Source: Akkermansia muciniphila
GTDB lineage: Bacteria; Verrucomicrobiota; Verrucomicrobiia; Verrucomicrobiales; V1-33
Direction of reading: 5' to 3'
Assembly (NCBI GenBank): GCA_943333275.1
Contig: CALQSQ010000001.1
Location: 1 to 64,000, forward strand
DNA length: 64,000 nucleotides
The notes beneath the pieces were generated by a model. That model was given only the letters and a program-made list of their open reading frames with translations, was not told the origin of the DNA and did no database searches. The stretch's first letter is position 1, and each line of letters opens with the position of its first letter. Below, in pieces: positions 12,901 through 19,972 of the stretch. A program made the translations under genes and the position numbers.

Positions 12901-15281
12901 CGTTGAATGCCGGGGGGAGCATCCTGACTAATGCCACGCGCACCCCATCCCGCGGCCGCATTATCAATGAGGCTCCCCTTGACCCAACCACCTGGCTGCC
13001 GACCACGCTGTTCCTCGGCAAGGGTAATCTGGATATTAAGAGCCGCGGTGATCTCACCATCGGTCCGGTGGTCAATCCGTTCCTCCTCCCCGGTGGTTAC
13101 AACAACTCCTACTGGTATAAATCGTATTTCTCAACCTACGATCCGGGTAATCAGGTCAATGTCGCGTCGTTGACTGGTGGCATTACTCTGCGGCAGGCCA
13201 CCACCCTGCCTGACAGCAGCGGTCAAACGAACATTCTGCAAGCCTGGCTGGGGAACATTGATCTATTGAGTCCCACGTCCGTCGCCTTCTACCAGCCCTG
13301 GCTGAGGCTGAATGAGACGAGCGTGGCGGTATTCACGACCGGCACCGGACTCATGCCGGCCGCCCTGCGGGCCACCGCCTTCGAAGGCGATATCAATGTG
13401 GTGGGGAATCTGACGCTTTCGCCTTCGCCCACCGGCACGCTGGACTTGCTGGCTGCGGGTGCCATCAATGGATTGCAAATCAACGGGGTCTCGAATCAAC
13501 TCGGGACTGATTCCTCGGTGCAACTGCGCGGATGGTCTGCGAGCACGATCAACGTTTCCGATGCGGATCCCTCCGCGATCTGGGGAGTGGGTTCACCCCT
13601 GGCTTACCAGACTGTGGCCGGCACCATTGCTGGCAGGGCCCAGGTCACGGGCGATCTCTTCCTCAAGCCGCTCGACGATCTGTTTGCCGAAACTGGGTCC
13701 ACCCAGGGAGTTCTCCAGACCAAGCAGGCGCTGCACGCGATTGGACTGTTGCACAAGAACGACACCATTCCGCTGCATCTCTACTCCGGCTCCGGAGACA
13801 TCTCAGGGCTGACACTCTTTTCGCCAAAGGCGGCCAGAATCACCGCCGGGCGGGATCTGACGGATATCTCGCTCTATATTCAAAATATCAGCGCCAACGA
13901 CGTGAGCCTGGTTTCCTCAGGTCGGGATATCATCGCCTACAATGCCAATGCACCCCTGCGGGTCAGCGCGCTATCAGCAGGAAATGCGCTGACTGCAGGC
14001 CAGAGTGCGCTGCCCGGAGACATTCAGATCAGCGGTCCCGGAACGCTCGAAGTTTTGGCTGGACGCAATCTGGATCTGGGCTCGGGAGATCCCAATCCGG
14101 ACGGCACCGGTGCGGGGATCACCAGCATCGGCAATGGTCGCAATCCCAGTCTGACTTTTGCTGGTGCGAATATCATTGCAGGCGCAGGACTGGGAAGTTC
14201 CCTGGGTTTGGAGAGTAACACCCTGGATTTCGATGGATTCATCGCCACCTATGTGACGCAGGATAACCTCACGAAATACCAGGCCGAATTGACGGGCAGC
14301 TTCCCGAATTTGGTGGCTGGGAATTTCACGAGCCTGCCCAAGGAGGAACAGCACCGTATTGCGCTGGAGGTCTTCTATCGTTTGCTGAGGGATGCGGGCC
14401 GGGATCATAATCTGGCCGGCAGTCCGACGTTTGGATCTTATGAGCCCGGGTTGGCCGCGATTGCTTCTCTGTTCTCGAAGGGGAATTACACGGGAGATAT
14501 TTCCACGCAGACCCGCAGCATCCGGACCGCCAGTGGCGGCTACATTTCCCTCTTCGCGCCAGGAGGAAAACTCTCCCTGGCCACCGCTCCCGTAGCCCCC
14601 GGCAGCGTGCCTCCCGGCATTGTTACAGAAGCCGGCGGTAACATTTCCATCTTTACCAATGGAGATGTGGATCTCGGCAATGCCCGGATCTTTACCCTGC
14701 GTGGTGGCAACGAAATCATTTGGTCGAGCACCGGTAATATTGCCGCTGGTTCGGCGGCGAAAACGGTCGCATCTGCGCCACCCACCCGGGTCATTATTGA
14801 TCCGCAAAGCGGAGACGTGAAGACTGACCTTGCCGGCCTCGCCACGGGTGGTGGCATCGGCGTGCTGAATACCGTGGCGGGAGTGGCGCCAGGAGACGTT
14901 GATTTGATCGCCGTCATTGGAAGCATTGATGCGGGCGACGCGGGTATTCGCTCCGCCGGGAATCTGACGCTGGCCGCCCCGGTTGTGCTCAATGCCAGTA
15001 ACATCGCCGCCACCGGAGGAACCACGGGAGCCCCCGCTGCGCCGGCCCCCACCGCTCCAAGCATCGGTTCCAGCCCCCCTCCGCCTCCACAACCCAAACA
15101 GACCACCCCCACGGATGCCAATCCCGGCACCAAACCCACCTCGGAGCAGGAACTCATGGACTCGCTGGTCACCGTGGAGGTGATTGGTTACGGCGGGGGG
15201 GGAGGGGAGGAGGACGAAGATGAGGAAGAGCGCAAAAAACGTGAACGCGAGAAACTCGAAGAACAACAGAATGCCCGGTAG
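3999..15281 (+). CDS. giant filamentous-haemagglutinin-family exoprotein (TpsA-like adhesin)
   Basis: A single uninterrupted 3760-residue frame. The N-terminus carries a signal-like hydrophobic stretch (MAGLPFVLMLSLAMQSEA); the ATG at 3999 gives a longer n-region and an in-frame ATG at 4047 is also possible. After an Ala-rich helical stretch, residues ~60-290 match the two-partner-secretion domain (INWKTFNVGLNTHLHFDQSA, then VYVINQNGIIFGGTSQVNVH around residue 214). The bulk is Gly/Ser/Thr/Asn-rich beta-helix repeats. From about residue 2640 there is a DUF3739-like region (TTWWVDFSNYFEGVGALGGG near 2886). The C-terminus is unusual: a Pro-rich linker, a glycine run, then a highly charged Glu/Asp and Lys/Arg tail. 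It closes a five-gene plus-strand run. Likely role: surface adhesion or biofilm matrix. No TpsB partner is seen in the window. Confidence 0.92.
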   Translation: MLPPAQFSVGRSHHLQMAGLPFVLMLSLAMQSEAGDILRGGAPQNSPRAPGNSAATAAASDAARANARDALSRTAKSIQAVQNLQNQARDLSRKGPNNLGADPNHPGMQLPNVPNGLGPGGLDFINATGLDPTNAVKQSLINGLTNVTVKQKDQQALINWKTFNVGLNTHLHFDQSAGGENVGQWIAFNRVTDPSGSPSQILGSITAPGQVYVINQNGIIFGGTSQVNVHTLVASSLPINENLINRGLLNNPDSQFLFSSIALPQGSKGTPAFTPPASFLPGGRVGDVTVQAGAVLASPTSAERVGGRIALLGANVTNEGTISTPDGQTILAAGLQVGFTAHDSKDPSLRGLDVYIGAVTDPGSALAPYAGTVINRGLIESPRGSITIAGKSVNQLGVLNSSTSVSLNGRIDLIASYGAQSNPAFDATDLTKGPQFLNRETGSIELGPGSVMQILPEWASVERVAGTKLPLNSQINVTGKTIHMASDSILLAPNADVTFRAGVWQPFNGLSRFTYSNGQIYLEPGALINVAGTTDALAPMSENIVKVQLRGSELADSPLQREGLLRGVDLVIDLRKTGVYNGVTWYGTPLADASGFLNLVQRTVSELTTAGGTVKLNSGNSVVVQQGAKIDVSGGWINYEGGQIQTTRVLSNGHIFDISQATPDLVYDGIYDGLFKDSHPKWGVTDTYVNPFILGAHFEPGYQFGAAGGTLGVTAPSMALDGDFFGNTINGPRQREVLAKVSELALAFTGEKNVSPYLTFSPAPPAVIFQDGSLPAAGPFTVDAGGNPAALSAARRARVLLSPELLTTRGFGSLRIDNPDGDITVPAGTELTAPAGGSITLNGANVRLQGNVTVPGGTLNLTAYNISPSVAAGLALLPDGERFKPAPNPGRGIVSVGSGVSLSTAGLVVDDRLSAPNPLGLPLLTNGGSINITAYSASLQTGSILDVSGGVAMSALGKTKYGNGGSINIKTGQDPTLPEVLGGRLELGATLKGFAGVTARGGSLSLQAYMIQVGGNGGYPGGLLLEPEFFNEGGFSSFTINGLGAGTSDPEKYLPGLMIASNTVIAPQVKSSLAVPYPGGDTLALATALYPQSMVAPVSLTFGSIQVRDSFAGNALIVRGDLVMGEGAVIRTNALGSVTLKGDTVSVLGSVIAPGGRINVTGANSFPSNLILTQALPTVYLGPRSLLSTAGEVVLTPDAFGRRVGSVLPGGTVNVAGNIVAVAGAVIDVSGTSGILDLHPNYLGLETSPLVLPSSGLTTPRFSLLNVPTRVDSNGGTIILSGGQELFMDATLKGDAGGPTATGGTLIVGSGSFSPDEPPTPLTPNLFVTQGGRTIPTGQAGIGKPVLDIHGNPVPALGYFTANSFLRGGFDSLMLKGVVEFSGPVNIAARGSLIVGTGGVIYADSAVDLSASYVALGQVFQAPQASGQATPPFQNAGQPFYFPPTYGPGSITVHAEHIDIGNLSLQGIGKVNLIADGGDIRGNGTLDLAGDLYLRAAQVYPAAATTFTMAVYDYLKDGLPQQGSITVAASGVRSLPLEAGGTLRLFASRIDQGGTLRAPLGQIIIGWDGTGTPPVDAIVGPNILTNTNFIPLPTASQVTLQPGSITSVSGVDPVTGRPVLFPYGIMLNGTSWIDPAGNDITTSGPPAKFISISGSNVDTREGSIIDLSGGGDLYAYQWVQGTGGSKDILKSNTSFAIIPGYRGGLAPFGAFNTDSNITNFNQVKTDASTRDFGYVNSTLNVGDSIYLDASAALPAGYYTLLPARYALMPGAVLVTPQSGIPVGDFLKPDGASLVGGYRYNNLNGSRDLPEIFSRFEVAPSSVVRARATYLDFTANAFFTDYANSHEANVPRLPIDAGQLVLSATLAMAVNGSVISNKPIGGRGSLIDISSPVDIIINGPGATPVPGSLNLDASKLNGFGADSLLIGGVRTVGLNGTTVKVKTNNLTLNNASAPLTGADIILVSNQNLTLSPGAQILSTAGSAGQADTILIGNSTIPGSGDGLLVRVSSDPAAKVIRSGISASTVPTMVVGAGSILSGGTVTLDSTSATSLDPSASLLGQTINLNSGQISLALTNPGSLQPTTGLVLSGTALASLQSARALSLLSYSSLDIYGTGQVGSAALGNLELHAAEIRGFNTGGGTVTFAANDILLDNSSGRPAPGIIAAPTGSLVFNANTIRLGTNGVAIDQYADVTMNATGGLLMQGTGSTQVAGNLTISAPIITGAAGASQNLTAGGTMNLLSPSGSGAGTVTGGLGASLNFKGASINQSANILLPSGLLTLESTTGDLVVAGKLNAGGTAQSIQDLVKYTDGGQVKLISRHGNVTLVAGSIVDVAANAGGGNAGTLSISTPEGAFTLDGTVLGQKGAGGRDGSFALDASTIPGLTALNSLLNTTGFTESRSFRVRTGDVLLGGTSIANQFKLSADAGSINVVGTINASGVNGGTISLDASKNLTLSSTAILNASGQKFSNAGKGGSVWLGTRGAGGGFIDLQTGSLIDLSVASNTPGSAALGNFTGTLHLRAPQNAASTDLAINPINGTILNASSIVAEGFKVFDLTGAPGANAVITAAIQNSVKANGEAFLGLAGTTTANYTAMRNRLLAGNPGLDSALFSIQAGAEIINRTGNLTLGTTASTSSSDWNLSGYRFGPNGAAGDLTLRAAGNLTFFNALSDGFASSAYNAAVMAQNTALRPNNQSYSYTLTSGADFSAADSRQVMSLDALGSGLGSLKLGKNAGLNLATSPGSGATTASAVNNRFQVIRTGTGDITISTGRDVQLLNQFATIYTAGVKVTDPTLGGTFDTPVINFSTGGTGTLGSIQQPTAYPAQYTLGGGNVLIQSQGNLEHLTLDSGGNLVADSSRELPNNWLYRRGYVDPLTGKFGKSRFGEEASTTWWVDFSNYFEGVGALGGGNVTLVAGGSINNVDAVVPTNARMSKGIPNAGNLVELGGGNLTVKAGGDINGGVYYVERGNAALNAGGSILTNATRTPSRGRIINEAPLDPTTWLPTTLFLGKGNLDIKSRGDLTIGPVVNPFLLPGGYNNSYWYKSYFSTYDPGNQVNVASLTGGITLRQATTLPDSSGQTNILQAWLGNIDLLSPTSVAFYQPWLRLNETSVAVFTTGTGLMPAALRATAFEGDINVVGNLTLSPSPTGTLDLLAAGAINGLQINGVSNQLGTDSSVQLRGWSASTINVSDADPSAIWGVGSPLAYQTVAGTIAGRAQVTGDLFLKPLDDLFAETGSTQGVLQTKQALHAIGLLHKNDTIPLHLYSGSGDISGLTLFSPKAARITAGRDLTDISLYIQNISANDVSLVSSGRDIIAYNANAPLRVSALSAGNALTAGQSALPGDIQISGPGTLEVLAGRNLDLGSGDPNPDGTGAGITSIGNGRNPSLTFAGANIIAGAGLGSSLGLESNTLDFDGFIATYVTQDNLTKYQAELTGSFPNLVAGNFTSLPKEEQHRIALEVFYRLLRDAGRDHNLAGSPTFGSYEPGLAAIASLFSKGNYTGDISTQTRSIRTASGGYISLFAPGGKLSLATAPVAPGSVPPGIVTEAGGNISIFTNGDVDLGNARIFTLRGGNEIIWSSTGNIAAGSAAKTVASAPPTRVIIDPQSGDVKTDLAGLATGGGIGVLNTVAGVAPGDVDLIAVIGSIDAGDAGIRSAGNLTLAAPVVLNASNIAATGGTTGAPAAPAPTAPSIGSSPPPPPQPKQTTPTDANPGTKPTSEQELMDSLVTVEVIGYGGGGGEEDEDEEERKKREREKLEEQQNAR

Positions 15282-15357
15282 AAGGTTTAAGCTTGTCCAA
15301 AGGCCGATTGGCACGAACTTGTCACATACTTTCACCTGCGGGCATCCGGAACCTCCT

Positions 15358-15363
15358 TACAAT
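15358..15363 (+). promoter_or_regulatory. possible -10 box of the response-regulator gene
   Basis: TACAAT, five of six matches to the consensus, ends eight bases before the ATG at 15372. No good -35 lies 16-18 bases upstream. If used, the mRNA would have a leader of only about two bases. Confidence 0.4.
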
Positions 15364-15371
15364 CAGCCTCA

Positions 15372-16052
15372 ATGCACACGGTATTAGTCGTCGAAGACGA
15401 AAAAGACATTTTGGAACTGGTAACTCTGAATTTACAGCGCCAGGGCTATAAAACCCTCACCGCGGCAAATGGAATCGAGGGGGTAGCCCAGGCCAAGGCA
15501 AGTGTGCCGGATCTGATCATCCTGGATATCATGATGCCGGGCAAGGATGGCTACGCCGTATTCAAGGATCTGAAGGAGGATGCCCGGACCAGAGGCATCC
15601 CCGTGCTGATGCTGACCGCCAAGGGGGATGTCGCCCATCGCATCGCGGGCCTTGAATTGGGGGTGGAAGATTACATGGGAAAACCTTTCAGCCCAAAGGA
15701 ACTGATGCTGCGGGTGAAGGGATTGTTGAAGCGCACGAAAAGCGTCGCCACCGATGCGAGCATTCGCGCCGGGGATTTTCTTTTGGAGCGGAATTCCCTG
15801 AAAGCCTTCGTCGCCGGTCAGCAGATTGATCTTACGGCCACGGAATTTAAACTCCTGCGGGTTCTCATCGAATCCGGCGGCACAGTGATGGAGCGCGATG
15901 CGCTGCTCAGGGAGGTGTGGGGGTTTTCTGACACCACCATGACCCGCACTCTGGATACGCATGTCAAAAGGCTTCGCGAAAAGCTCGGCAAACATGCGGT
16001 TTGTGTGCGGACGCTCCGAGGCGTCGGCTACCAGTTCAACCCGAACGTTTGA
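15372..16052 (+). CDS. response regulator, OmpR/PhoB family
   Basis: A 226-residue two-domain regulator. The receiver domain (1-~118) keeps the acidic pair E8/D9, the phospho-acceptor D52 in LIILDIMMPGKDG, T82 and K104 in GKPF. The C-terminal winged helix (~130-224) has the OmpR pattern (LTATEFKLLRVLIESGG, DTHVKRLREKLG, RTLRGVGYQF). It should be a phosphorylation-dependent DNA-binding regulator. The kinase-like gene follows after nine bases. A TACAAT box lies eight bases upstream of the ATG, without a convincing -35 element, which could mean an activated promoter. Target genes are unknown; the adjacent adhesin operon is a plausible candidate. Confidence 0.95.
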   Translation: MHTVLVVEDEKDILELVTLNLQRQGYKTLTAANGIEGVAQAKASVPDLIILDIMMPGKDGYAVFKDLKEDARTRGIPVLMLTAKGDVAHRIAGLELGVEDYMGKPFSPKELMLRVKGLLKRTKSVATDASIRAGDFLLERNSLKAFVAGQQIDLTATEFKLLRVLIESGGTVMERDALLREVWGFSDTTMTRTLDTHVKRLREKLGKHAVCVRTLRGVGYQFNPNV

Positions 16053-16061
16053 AGCGCTATC

Positions 16062-17204
16062 ATGAAGTCGCGTTTGCAGGTCAACAGTGTTCTCGTTTCC
16101 ATTTTGGATAGTCTGGGAGACGCCTGCCTGCTGTTGAACGACAAGCGTCAGATCATCCTCTACAATCAAAAGGCTCGGGAATTGTTTGCGCTGCCCGAGG
16201 GAAACAAGATTCTGGATTTAGAGGAGGTCATTAGCGAGCCAAAGTTTCTCGCTGCCTTGAAGTCGGCGCCATCCAGTTCTGATCGTTCACAACAGGAGTT
16301 CATTCTGGAGGAACCCATGGGCAGCCAGGGGGGGCGCCGGAGTCTGGCAGTCAGTGTGGGGCCGATTCACGCTACCGAGCCCGGATCGCCCTGCGTGAGA
16401 TTGCTGATTCGCGACGAAACCGACCGTCAGGTAAATGAGCAGTTGCGGAACGAGTTCGTATTCAGTGCCTCCCAGGAGCTGCGCACGCCCCTCACTATCA
16501 TCAACGGTTACCTTGAAAATCTTGTGGATGGTGTCGTCGACGAACCGTCCCAGGTTCACAAATGCCTGCTTACGATGCGCAGACATGGCGAAACCATTGC
16601 CCGCATCGTTGAGGACATGCTCACCCTTACCAAGTTCGAATCTGGACATGAGGAAACCGATCCGCGTCAGATGCGGAGGGCAAGGTTTTCCCTGGGTGAA
16701 TGCCTGAGCGATGTATTGGAACGCCTCCATCCTTCCATTGAAGCCAGCGCGGGTGCCCTGCAACTGGATATTGCAACGGATGCCGATTCCATAGCCGGAG
16801 ATCGATTCTACTGGGATCAGATATTATATAACATCCTAGAAAACGCGATCAAGCGCAATGGCCCGGGCCTCACCATCCAAGTCCGCGCCAGGCGGGAAAG
16901 TCATCAGCTGGTGCTGACCATTACCGATCATGGCAAGGTGATGCCCGCGCCGGAAGTGCCCTTTGTGCTGCATGGCCTCCATTCAGGAGACGGAATTCTG
17001 CCTCCGAACTTTGGGGGCGCGGGTCTTAGTCTTTTTGTGGCCCGCAGGGCAGTGGAGGCTCATGGTGGTAGTCTTTCGTTGGAAAGCATCCCCGGGGTGG
17101 AAACGACCTTTAAAATTGTGCTTCCGGATGTGGAGTTCGTTCCAGGCGCCGGTCATGGCAGCCATGAGGCCCCGGCCGCCAGATTGCAAACTGCCGGGCG
17201 TTAG
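16062..17204 (+). CDS. PAS-containing histidine-kinase-like protein lacking the phospho-acceptor His
   Basis: A 380-residue protein with no obvious membrane segment. An N-terminal PAS-like region (~8-120, ILDSLGDACLLLNDKRQIIL) is followed by a HisKA-type helical hairpin and a HATPase_c domain. The H-box reads SASQELRTPLTIINGY: Gln138 (codon CAG at 16473-16475) replaces the conserved His of SHELRTPL. The N-box (LYNILENAIKRNG, N261) is intact, but the G1 box is DHGKV instead of DxGxG. The G2-like GGAGLSLFV (318-325) is present. Families with these features normally autophosphorylate the H-box His; this one cannot do so at that position. It lies nine bases after a response regulator whose Asp is intact, so it may act as a phosphatase, scaffold or allosteric partner. 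The loss of His is directly seen; the functional outcome is inferred. Confidence 0.88.
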   Translation: MKSRLQVNSVLVSILDSLGDACLLLNDKRQIILYNQKARELFALPEGNKILDLEEVISEPKFLAALKSAPSSSDRSQQEFILEEPMGSQGGRRSLAVSVGPIHATEPGSPCVRLLIRDETDRQVNEQLRNEFVFSASQELRTPLTIINGYLENLVDGVVDEPSQVHKCLLTMRRHGETIARIVEDMLTLTKFESGHEETDPRQMRRARFSLGECLSDVLERLHPSIEASAGALQLDIATDADSIAGDRFYWDQILYNILENAIKRNGPGLTIQVRARRESHQLVLTITDHGKVMPAPEVPFVLHGLHSGDGILPPNFGGAGLSLFVARRAVEAHGGSLSLESIPGVETTFKIVLPDVEFVPGAGHGSHEAPAARLQTAGR

Positions 17205-17254
17205 GTTGGTCCTGAGTGGTTCGGCTGGTTGCGGGCAACGGCCAGCTTCAGAGG

Positions 17255-18175
17255 TCAGGGATGCTTGAGCAGTCCACGACTCATCATCCAATCCTCGACA
17301 CGTTTAGGCCAGGTGGTGACCGCCTCCTGGGTGGGGCGCAGTCCATACCCGTGGCCACCGGTGGGATAGATGTGGAGTTCCACCGGCACCTTGGCGTTTT
17401 TCAAAGCCAGGGTGTAAAAGAGGGCGGTTTCAACGCGAACGCCGTCATCGGCTGCCATGACGATGAAAGTCGGCGGAGTTTGCCCGCTAAGTTTTAATTC
17501 CGGAGAAATTTTATCGCCCTCCTCCTTCACGGTTAGATAAGCCGGGTAAACCAAAACGGTGAAGTCAGGGCGGCAACTTTCAGAGTCGGAATCATCAACT
17601 TTTGGATAGGTCCGTTGCTCGCAAATGACACTGGCCGCTGCGCTGAGGTGGCCGCCTGCAGAAAACCCCAAAATGCCAATGCGGGCGGGATCGATGCCAT
17701 ATTCACCCGCTCGGTGGCGGACCAGTCCCATCGCCCGCTGTGCATCCTGCAGGGCTGCGGTGTGTTTCTCCAGCCCCGCCCGACTGGGCACCCGGTATTT
17801 CAAAAGGATGCCGGTGACCCCGATCGAATTCAGCCATTCGCAAATCTCCGTTCCCTCCAAGTCCAGCGCGAGGATGGAATAACCCCCGCCCGGGCAGACC
17901 ACCACGGCCGCGCCCGTATCCTTGTCGACTGAGGGTTTGTAAATCGTCAGGGTGGGTTTGGAAACATTTGCCAGCCGGATGAGCGGTTTTCCCGCGACCA
18001 GTCCTTCGTTCGGTTTGCTCACGTCCTTCTCCTCCCCGATATCGCCTTTCTCTCCCGGAGCTCCAGCTGGCCACAGTTCAATGGGTTGGGATGGTTCTCC
18101 CGCAGGGAGTGTGACTGTGAGTTGAAAAACCAGGCCGAAACATGCGAGGGTGCGGGTAATCATGGGTGGGTTCAT
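17255..18175 (-). CDS. secreted alpha/beta-hydrolase, acetyl-esterase/lipase type
   Basis: A 306-residue protein with an N-terminal signal peptide (hydrophobic core LACFGLVFQLTVTL, then PAGEPSQP). The hydrolase core begins with VVVCPGGGYSILALDLEG (oxyanion-hole region), followed by the nucleophile elbow GILGFSAGGH, an acid residue in VMAADDGVRVE and the catalytic His in YPTGGHGYGLRP. This arrangement is typical of periplasmic BD-FAE/xylan-esterase-like enzymes of polysaccharide degraders. It is convergent with the kinase-like gene and divergent from the uronate-isomerase-like gene, suggesting a link to plant or algal polysaccharide use. The exact substrate is not deducible. Confidence 0.85.
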   Translation of the reverse strand: MNPPMITRTLACFGLVFQLTVTLPAGEPSQPIELWPAGAPGEKGDIGEEKDVSKPNEGLVAGKPLIRLANVSKPTLTIYKPSVDKDTGAAVVVCPGGGYSILALDLEGTEICEWLNSIGVTGILLKYRVPSRAGLEKHTAALQDAQRAMGLVRHRAGEYGIDPARIGILGFSAGGHLSAAASVICEQRTYPKVDDSDSESCRPDFTVLVYPAYLTVKEEGDKISPELKLSGQTPPTFIVMAADDGVRVETALFYTLALKNAKVPVELHIYPTGGHGYGLRPTQEAVTTWPKRVEDWMMSRGLLKHP

Positions 18176-18365
18176 TGGGACGATGGAGTCTGCAAATTGC
18201 TCTCACTCACAGGAACTGCAATCGCGATTCCCACAGGAGGTGTGAATTTGATGATCCGAATCAGAAAATTTTCAGCAGACAACCATGACGTTGGCGATAG
18301 GCTGTTCGGTGGATGGGGAATCCTCATCAGATTCACGAGTTAAATTTACCAACAAGCAATTTCCT

Positions 18366-19928
18366 ATGACTTGGGCGAGACCAGATACCATCCAAAGACT
18401 GTTTCAGGAGGCGTGCCGGATGCCGGTCGTGGATTCCCACACCCATGTGCAGGATGACCTCACGGGATTCGATGAGGCGCTCGCCTCACAAAATCTGGCC
18501 GGCACCCAGGCGGCGGTGAATGCCTATCCTGGTTATTTGATTCAGTCCGGGATTGCCCAGGGCAGACTGGTCCGTCGCACGATGATGGATGTGGCGCACG
18601 GATGTTTTTATTCGTGGTTCGCGGAGGTTGTGGAGGGTCGGCGCGGGAGATTGGATGGGATCACGCAGGCGGTGGGTGGAAATTCGGAAGCGGAGCGCCG
18701 GAAGGTGGGTGGGCTGCTGCTGCATGAATTGCAGGACGCGCGTTTCAGTGAATACGCCGAGTGGCTGCGTTTCATGTTTCGCCTCTATCCCGGGTTGGAG
18801 GCGCTTGATCCGTTGGATCCAGTGAACTTTGATACGGTGTATGAAGCCGTGAAAAAGCACCGCAGCGATCCTGCGTTCGCTGAACGCGTTCTGCGCGAGA
18901 ATCATATCCTTGGTTACGTGACGAGTATTGAGAACCGCGATCGCATTCCGCTGGATGCCCGCGAGGCACGCGTCGGTCAGGTGGACCTCGCCTACGCCAC
19001 GCATCCCGAGGCCTATCACATGTTCGATGCGAACTATCTGGTCTGGCCGCAGGGGGCGACGGATTTCGGACTGTTCACGGGCGGGTACAAATACGAAGCG
19101 GAGAGCTACCTGCTCAATCTGGAAATAATGACAGGCTGCATGTTTCACAGGGCGGGCGATCTCAGGGATGGAGTGAAGGCATTTTTCCTGCGCATCCTTT
19201 ACAGCCCCTCCCACAACCCCACGAGCCGCATCCGCTATACTGACCTTTTCCATCCGATCGACTACCGGTTTGGCTGCGCTTACGACCCGTCCGCCATCAA
19301 TACAATCCTGCGCTTCCGCAAAGCCAATGTCCGCGCGGAGGACCTGCCGCAGTTGATCGCGGTGGTGACGGAAGGGATGCTGGAGGCGCTGGAGGAAATC
19401 GGCAGGGACCTTCGCAATCATGGCGAGGAGTATGGTTCCTGTTTGCAGATTGCCATTGGGGTGACGTATTTCATGGATCAATCCCGCGAGATTCAAAGCT
19501 TTCCCATCTATGCCCCGGGCCTGCCGCAGGATGAATATCCGGTGTGGAGCAATTATCCCAACGTGCATTTCGAGTACATTGTCGCCCACCAGCAACTCTA
19601 TGAGGACCTGGCCAATGCAGCCAAACAGGTGGGCAATGTGGCGGTGGGGCCCTGGTGGCATTTTTTCCGCAAACACAAGATTGCCTCCATGATGTCGGAT
19701 CAATTGAGCATGGGGCCTGTGAGCGCCATCGCCAGCGGATTTACCGATGCCCGATTTGTAGAAATGCTGGCGGCCAAATATCAATCCGTCCGCTGGGCGG
19801 TGGCGGCGGCGCTGGCCAATCTGGTGGATGACCCCGCCTCAAGCCTCCGCGAGGATGCGGCCATGGGAGTGATGCGGGAAATCCTGCTGGTGAACCCCTG
19901 CAAGGTTCACCATTTGCCATTTGCCTGA
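18366..19928 (+). CDS. uronate-isomerase-like / amidohydrolase-superfamily protein
   Basis: A 520-residue protein from the ATG at 18366; an in-frame ATG at 18285 would add 27 residues without a signal peptide or recognised motif. The metal-binding start VVDSHTHVQDD (H25 and H27) is typical of amidohydrolases. The overall length and the C-terminal part (VGPWWHFFRKHKIASMMSDQ, then GFTDARFVEMLAAKYQSVRW) resemble the UxaC glucuronate-isomerase family. That family interconverts D-glucuronate and D-fructuronate. Similarity looks distant, so the true reaction may differ. No other uronate pathway genes are seen nearby; the divergent secreted esterase is the only carbohydrate-related neighbour. No Shine-Dalgarno sequence supports the chosen start. 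Confidence 0.6.
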   Translation: MTWARPDTIQRLFQEACRMPVVDSHTHVQDDLTGFDEALASQNLAGTQAAVNAYPGYLIQSGIAQGRLVRRTMMDVAHGCFYSWFAEVVEGRRGRLDGITQAVGGNSEAERRKVGGLLLHELQDARFSEYAEWLRFMFRLYPGLEALDPLDPVNFDTVYEAVKKHRSDPAFAERVLRENHILGYVTSIENRDRIPLDAREARVGQVDLAYATHPEAYHMFDANYLVWPQGATDFGLFTGGYKYEAESYLLNLEIMTGCMFHRAGDLRDGVKAFFLRILYSPSHNPTSRIRYTDLFHPIDYRFGCAYDPSAINTILRFRKANVRAEDLPQLIAVVTEGMLEALEEIGRDLRNHGEEYGSCLQIAIGVTYFMDQSREIQSFPIYAPGLPQDEYPVWSNYPNVHFEYIVAHQQLYEDLANAAKQVGNVAVGPWWHFFRKHKIASMMSDQLSMGPVSAIASGFTDARFVEMLAAKYQSVRWAVAAALANLVDDPASSLREDAAMGVMREILLVNPCKVHHLPFA

Positions 19929-19972
19929 GCGTGCTGACGCGTATCTGGGATCGGGATGGACTGGGAGAACCG

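Noticed and set aside
13974-15335. A 453-codon open frame on the minus strand opposite the adhesin
   Set aside because: It is antisense to the well-supported adhesin, its translation is low-complexity Gly/Arg-rich and has no domain pattern. It is a by-product of the repetitive high-GC plus strand.
17222-17246. Terminator between the kinase-like and esterase genes
   Set aside because: GCTGG/CCAGC and TTGC/GCAA can form a bulged hairpin, but no T-run follows on either strand.
18285-18365. Upstream in-frame extension of the uronate-isomerase-like gene
   Set aside because: The added 27 residues match nothing in the family and contain no signal peptide; the ATG at 18366 is preferred, though without a ribosome-binding site.
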